Shown here: in pieces, positions 63,701 to 64,000 of the stretch
Numbering within the stretch: position 1 is the stretch's first letter
Layout of the letters: each line of letters begins with the position of its first letter
Assembly (NCBI RefSeq): GCF_019733355.1
Contig: NZ_JAIHLQ010000036.1
Coordinates: forward strand, 1-64,000
Length of the DNA stretch: 64,000 bases
From: Pseudomonas baetica
GTDB lineage: Bacteria; Pseudomonadota; Gammaproteobacteria; Pseudomonadales; Pseudomonadaceae
Reading direction: 5' to 3'
Position numbers and translations under genes: made by a program
Notes under the pieces: generated by a model
Databases searched by the model: none
What the model was told of the DNA's origin: nothing
The model's input: only the letters and a program-made list of their open reading frames with translations

Positions 63701-64000
63701 CGCAACGGTGAAGCGCTGTTCGACAACATTCTGGTGTTCGAGAACTACCCGGTGTCCGAGGCGCTGGAGCAGGGCGCGCCGCAGGAGTTGCGCTTTGGCG
63801 AGATCAACAACCACGAACAGACCAACTACCCGCTGACCCTGCTGGTGCATTTGAGCGATGAATTGTCGATGCATTTCAGCTACCAGTGCGACAGCTTTGC
63901 GGCGCACAGCGTGGTGCAGTTGGGCGAGTACTTGCAGCGCCTGCTCGGGCAGATGAGCGAGTCGGGTGAGCGTTTGCTCAGTGAGTTGAACCTGATCGAT
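54779..64000 (+). CDS. pvdJ: Pyoverdine peptide synthetase, second subunit (PvdJ-like), 3' end outside window
   Basis: An open frame of 3074 codons from the ATG at 54779 (TGATG overlap with pvdI) to the window edge. Domain order is C (HHIISDG at 183), A, T (Ser1053, GGHSL), C (HHIVSDG at 1238), A, T (Ser2128, GGDSI), E (HHLVVDG at 2307), and a DCL-type C (HHILMDG at 2778) that runs to the edge. Adenylation codes read by eye are DILQLGLIWK (Gly, core near 658) and DFWNVGMVHK (Thr, core near 1714), so it adds Gly then D-Thr. The LCL type of the first C domain fits a donor module (Ala in PvdI) without an epimerase. At least one more A-T follows beyond the window. Naming as pvdJ is by position. 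Confidence 0.85.
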   Translation, partial: MDKSVALRVAKRFITLPLDKRKLYLEKMLEEGVSPANLPIPETRSGFAAIPLSYAQERQLFLWQMDPHSTAYHIPSALRLKGRLEVAALERSFNAVAARHESLRTTFAEQGETFCQVIHPQLPLNISLVPLPEGLDAAGEEAAVKAFVESETARPFNLQQGPLLRVALLKVAQDDHVLVLIQHHIISDGWSIKVLVNELIQHYAADTGGQPLTLPALDVQYADYAIWQRHWLEAGERERQLAYWIKTLDGEQPVLELPIDFPRPAVQSLRGARLELDLPAALGDALKHLAQREGASLFMVLLASFQALLHRYSGQAQIRVGVPTANRNRVETEGLIGFFVNTQVLNAEVNGQLPFNRLLAQVKQAAMDAQAHQDLPFEQLIEALQPERSLSHSPVFQVMFNHQTRRDQGRGAVQLPQLSVEDVQWEGRTAQFDLTLNTYESNDGFAAELIYATDLFKPETIERIARHWQNLLQGIVAAPTQRVGELPLLDSAEHGVLLRDWLRVADHTAQAECVQQAFALQAQQTPQATALIIGAYVLTYGELDARANQLAHKLIEAGVGPDRLVGIAVERSVEMIVGLLAILKAGGAYVPLDPAYPEDRLAYMIEDSGLQLLLTQSHLQAQLPIPTGVQTLLLDQPHDWLAAYPQTAPDVAVNGEHLAYTIYTSGSTGKPKGVMVRHAALSNFVVSMIKQPGIAATDRMLSLTTFSFDIFGLEIYGPLLAGACVVLTGKDVHQDPQAVLELIERHAVSVLQATPSTWRMLLDNEHAAILNGRTFLCGGEALPQELAQRMLALTPRVWNLYGPTETTIWSAQHALSADNSRPFLGTPIDNTALYILGSDLELNPLGAPGELLIGGDGLARGYFQRPSLTAERFVPDPFAKNGARLYRTGDLTRYRAEGVIEYIGRIDHQVKIRGLRIELGEIEARLLALDSVRETVVVAQDGPTGPQLVGYVVPLVNDVSEADLRAALKASLKAELPEYMVPAHLLFLAQLPLTPNGKVDRKALPAPDASQLQSTYSAPQTATQHTVAEIWQAVLKLDRVGLGDNFFELGGHSLLVTQVVSRVRQALNVQVPLRTLFEHSTLEDFVAALGVDQATEEPPIVALPRLQPLALSYAQERQWFLWQLEPTSTAYHVPAALRLRGELDLGALQRSFDALIARHESLRTCFVEEQGQTLQVIQALATLDLHVQDVAADLDEAALQALVAEETLHLFNLQQGPLLRVKLLRLADDDHALVITLHHIVSDGWSMNVMVDELVALYAAYSQGQAVQLPALAVQYADYAVWQKQWMDAGERERQLSYWTAQLGDGDQPLLELPTDRPRPPEQSYRGARRDIPLSLELASALKQVAQRENVTLFTLLLASFQTLLHRYSGQADIRVGVPVANRNRVETEGLIGFFVNTQVLKAEFDSQQTFRSLLQQVKSTVLGAQTHQDLPFEQLVDALQPERSLSHSPLFQVLHNHQSQARQAQGATRLPNIEIEGLNWASNTAQFDLTLNTFESTDNVWAELTYATDLFDAATIARLAQHWTNLLQGIVVDSGQRIAELPLHDAAERAKTLLQWNPALADFPSERCLHQLIEAQAARAPQAIAVAYGEQTLTYDELNSRANQLAHQLIANGVGPDVRVGLAVERSLDMLVGLLAILKAGGAYVPLDPSYPQERLSYMIGDSGIGLLLTQSHLLDRLPVPDSVRSLMLDQDRDGLEGYSDSNPQVSMSPDNLAYVIYTSGSTGQPKGTLLAHRNVLRLFEATGAWFDFGPTDVWSLFHSYAFDFSVWEIFGALLYGGKLVVVPYEVSRAPEDFYALLGREGITVLNQTPSAFKQLMQVACAPQHTTLQPSLRYVVFGGEALEVKSLRPWFERFGDQAPQLINMYGITETTVHVTYRPLSMADLQGDVGSPIGEPIADLSWYLLDADLNPVAKGCIGELHIGRAGLARGYLNRADLTSLRFIPDPFSADGGRLYRTGDLARYRAEGVIEYVGRIDHQVKIRGFRIELGEIEAQLLEQPAVRQAVVLAQPGLSGQQLVAYLVPSDAALLDASLAEQAQWRDRVRAELKENLPDHMIPAHLLLLAQLPLTANGKLNRSALPAPDASQAQQAYQAPQSELEQRLAAIWQDVLKLPKVGLNDNFFELGGDSIISIQVVSRARQAGIRLNPKDLFQHQTVQRLALVAQLGDGESTIDQQAVTGAALLLPIQQQFFEDEIPERHHWNQSVLLQPRQALDAAKVEQVLRALVAHHDALRLSFSPQDGVWQAEHRVVEDSSQNLLWQEDVADAAALEALGNRAQRSLDLQNGPLLRAVLANLADGTQRLQLVIHHLVVDGVSWRILLEDLQNAYQQLLGDQPLSLPSKTSAFKDWSEHLQRYANGPALQAELAYWQACLSDVSTDLPCKRVDAGQQNRLAQTVQTHLSADLTRQLLQEAPAAYRTQVNDLLLTALARVIGRWSGQASTLIQLEGHGREELFDGVDLTRTVGWFTSLFPVCLTPAATAGESIKQIKEQLRSIPDRGIGFGVLRHVGNTQAQQSLRALPTPRITFNYLGQFDGSFEGDDGALFVPSPDNAGLDQSPDAPLGNWLTLNSQVYGGELRMGWTFSSERFDSAVIEALAADYAEELAALIGHCLTPGVEGLTPSDFPLAGLTQAQLDGLPLPAQQIADVYPLSAMQQGMLFHSLYEQAAGDYINQVRLDVEGLDPQRFQQAWQAAVDNHDILRTCFVWQGELARPVQVVHKQLDMPFSVLDWRERGDGQGELNALAAAEQAQGFDLSQGPLLRMVVVRLDDQRCHLIYTNHHILMDGWSNSQLLGEVLQRYSGIAQPVLAGRYRDYIEWLQRQDVQASEHYWTAQLADLQAPTLLAQALQAQRGDAPRAGHGEHFCVLDAQQTRRLGDFARQQKVTLNTLIQAAWLLLLQRLTGQQSVAFGATVAGRPTELKGVEQQIGLFINTLPVIASPRAQSSVGEWLQSVQAQNLALREHEHTPLFDIQRWAARNGEALFDNILVFENYPVSEALEQGAPQELRFGEINNHEQTNYPLTLLVHLSDELSMHFSYQCDSFAAHSVVQLGEYLQRLLGQMSESGERLLSELNLID

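Overview
The window is a stretch of chromosome from a Pseudomonas of the fluorescens group, probably close to the P. fluorescens Pf0-1/P. koreensis branch. Four things point there. The DNA is GC-rich and studded with Pseudomonas-type REP elements. The gene order dnaX-ybaB-recR-(acyl-CoA dehydrogenase)-apt-anr-hemN-ccoS/I/H/G-cco1-cco2-aer matches what I know of the P. aeruginosa chromosome. The right end carries pyoverdine-type peptide synthetases. Species assignment is inference.

Layout. 1-159 is the start of a vgrG type VI secretion gene running off the left edge. 400-3903 holds codA/codB (cytosine salvage) and a periplasmic binding-protein-like gene. 4050-11374 holds core genes: dnaX, ybaB, an NADP-dependent oxidoreductase, recR, an acyl-CoA dehydrogenase, apt and the oxygen sensor anr. 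11556-27250 is a microaerobic respiration block. It contains hemN, a DsbD_2/SafE-like membrane protein, the cbb3 oxidase assembly genes ccoS, ccoI, ccoH and ccoG, and two complete tandem cbb3 oxidase operons. Anr-type sites (TTGAT-N4-ATCAA) lie upstream of hemN, ccoG, cco2 and, more weakly, cco1. A lower-GC insertion with a secreted metallophosphoesterase and a 58-residue ORF separates ccoG from cco1.

27346-34568 is mixed: an alpha/beta hydrolase, a long REP-rich intergenic region, a structured leader RNA in front of a DUF6124-type gene, the Aer chemoreceptor, a CPBP protease, an isonitrile-hydratase-like gene with a divergent GlxA/AraC regulator, and an unknown gene. 34820-40120 holds a GH15 glycosidase, an SDR dehydrogenase and a class I terpene synthase preceded by an overlapping 59-residue ORF. 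A divergent MFS transporter shares an intergenic region that contains a perfect 20-bp lux/las-box-like dyad.

40231-64000 is a pyoverdine locus: a frameshifted SCP2-JmjC fusion gene, a type II thioesterase, PvdI (C-A-T-E-C-A-T-E-C-A-T) and the first 3074 codons of the next synthetase. Iron-starvation (PvdS) box-like motifs sit before the JmjC gene, the thioesterase and pvdI. The adenylation codes I read predict D-Ser, a D-configured basic residue (Lys or hydroxyornithine type), L-Ala, Gly and D-Thr.

The most unusual points are: the quorum-sensing-like operator on the terpene synthase operon with no methyltransferase beside it; the PvdS-box-linked but frameshifted SCP2-JmjC gene; and the multi-stem RNA upstream of the DUF6124 gene.
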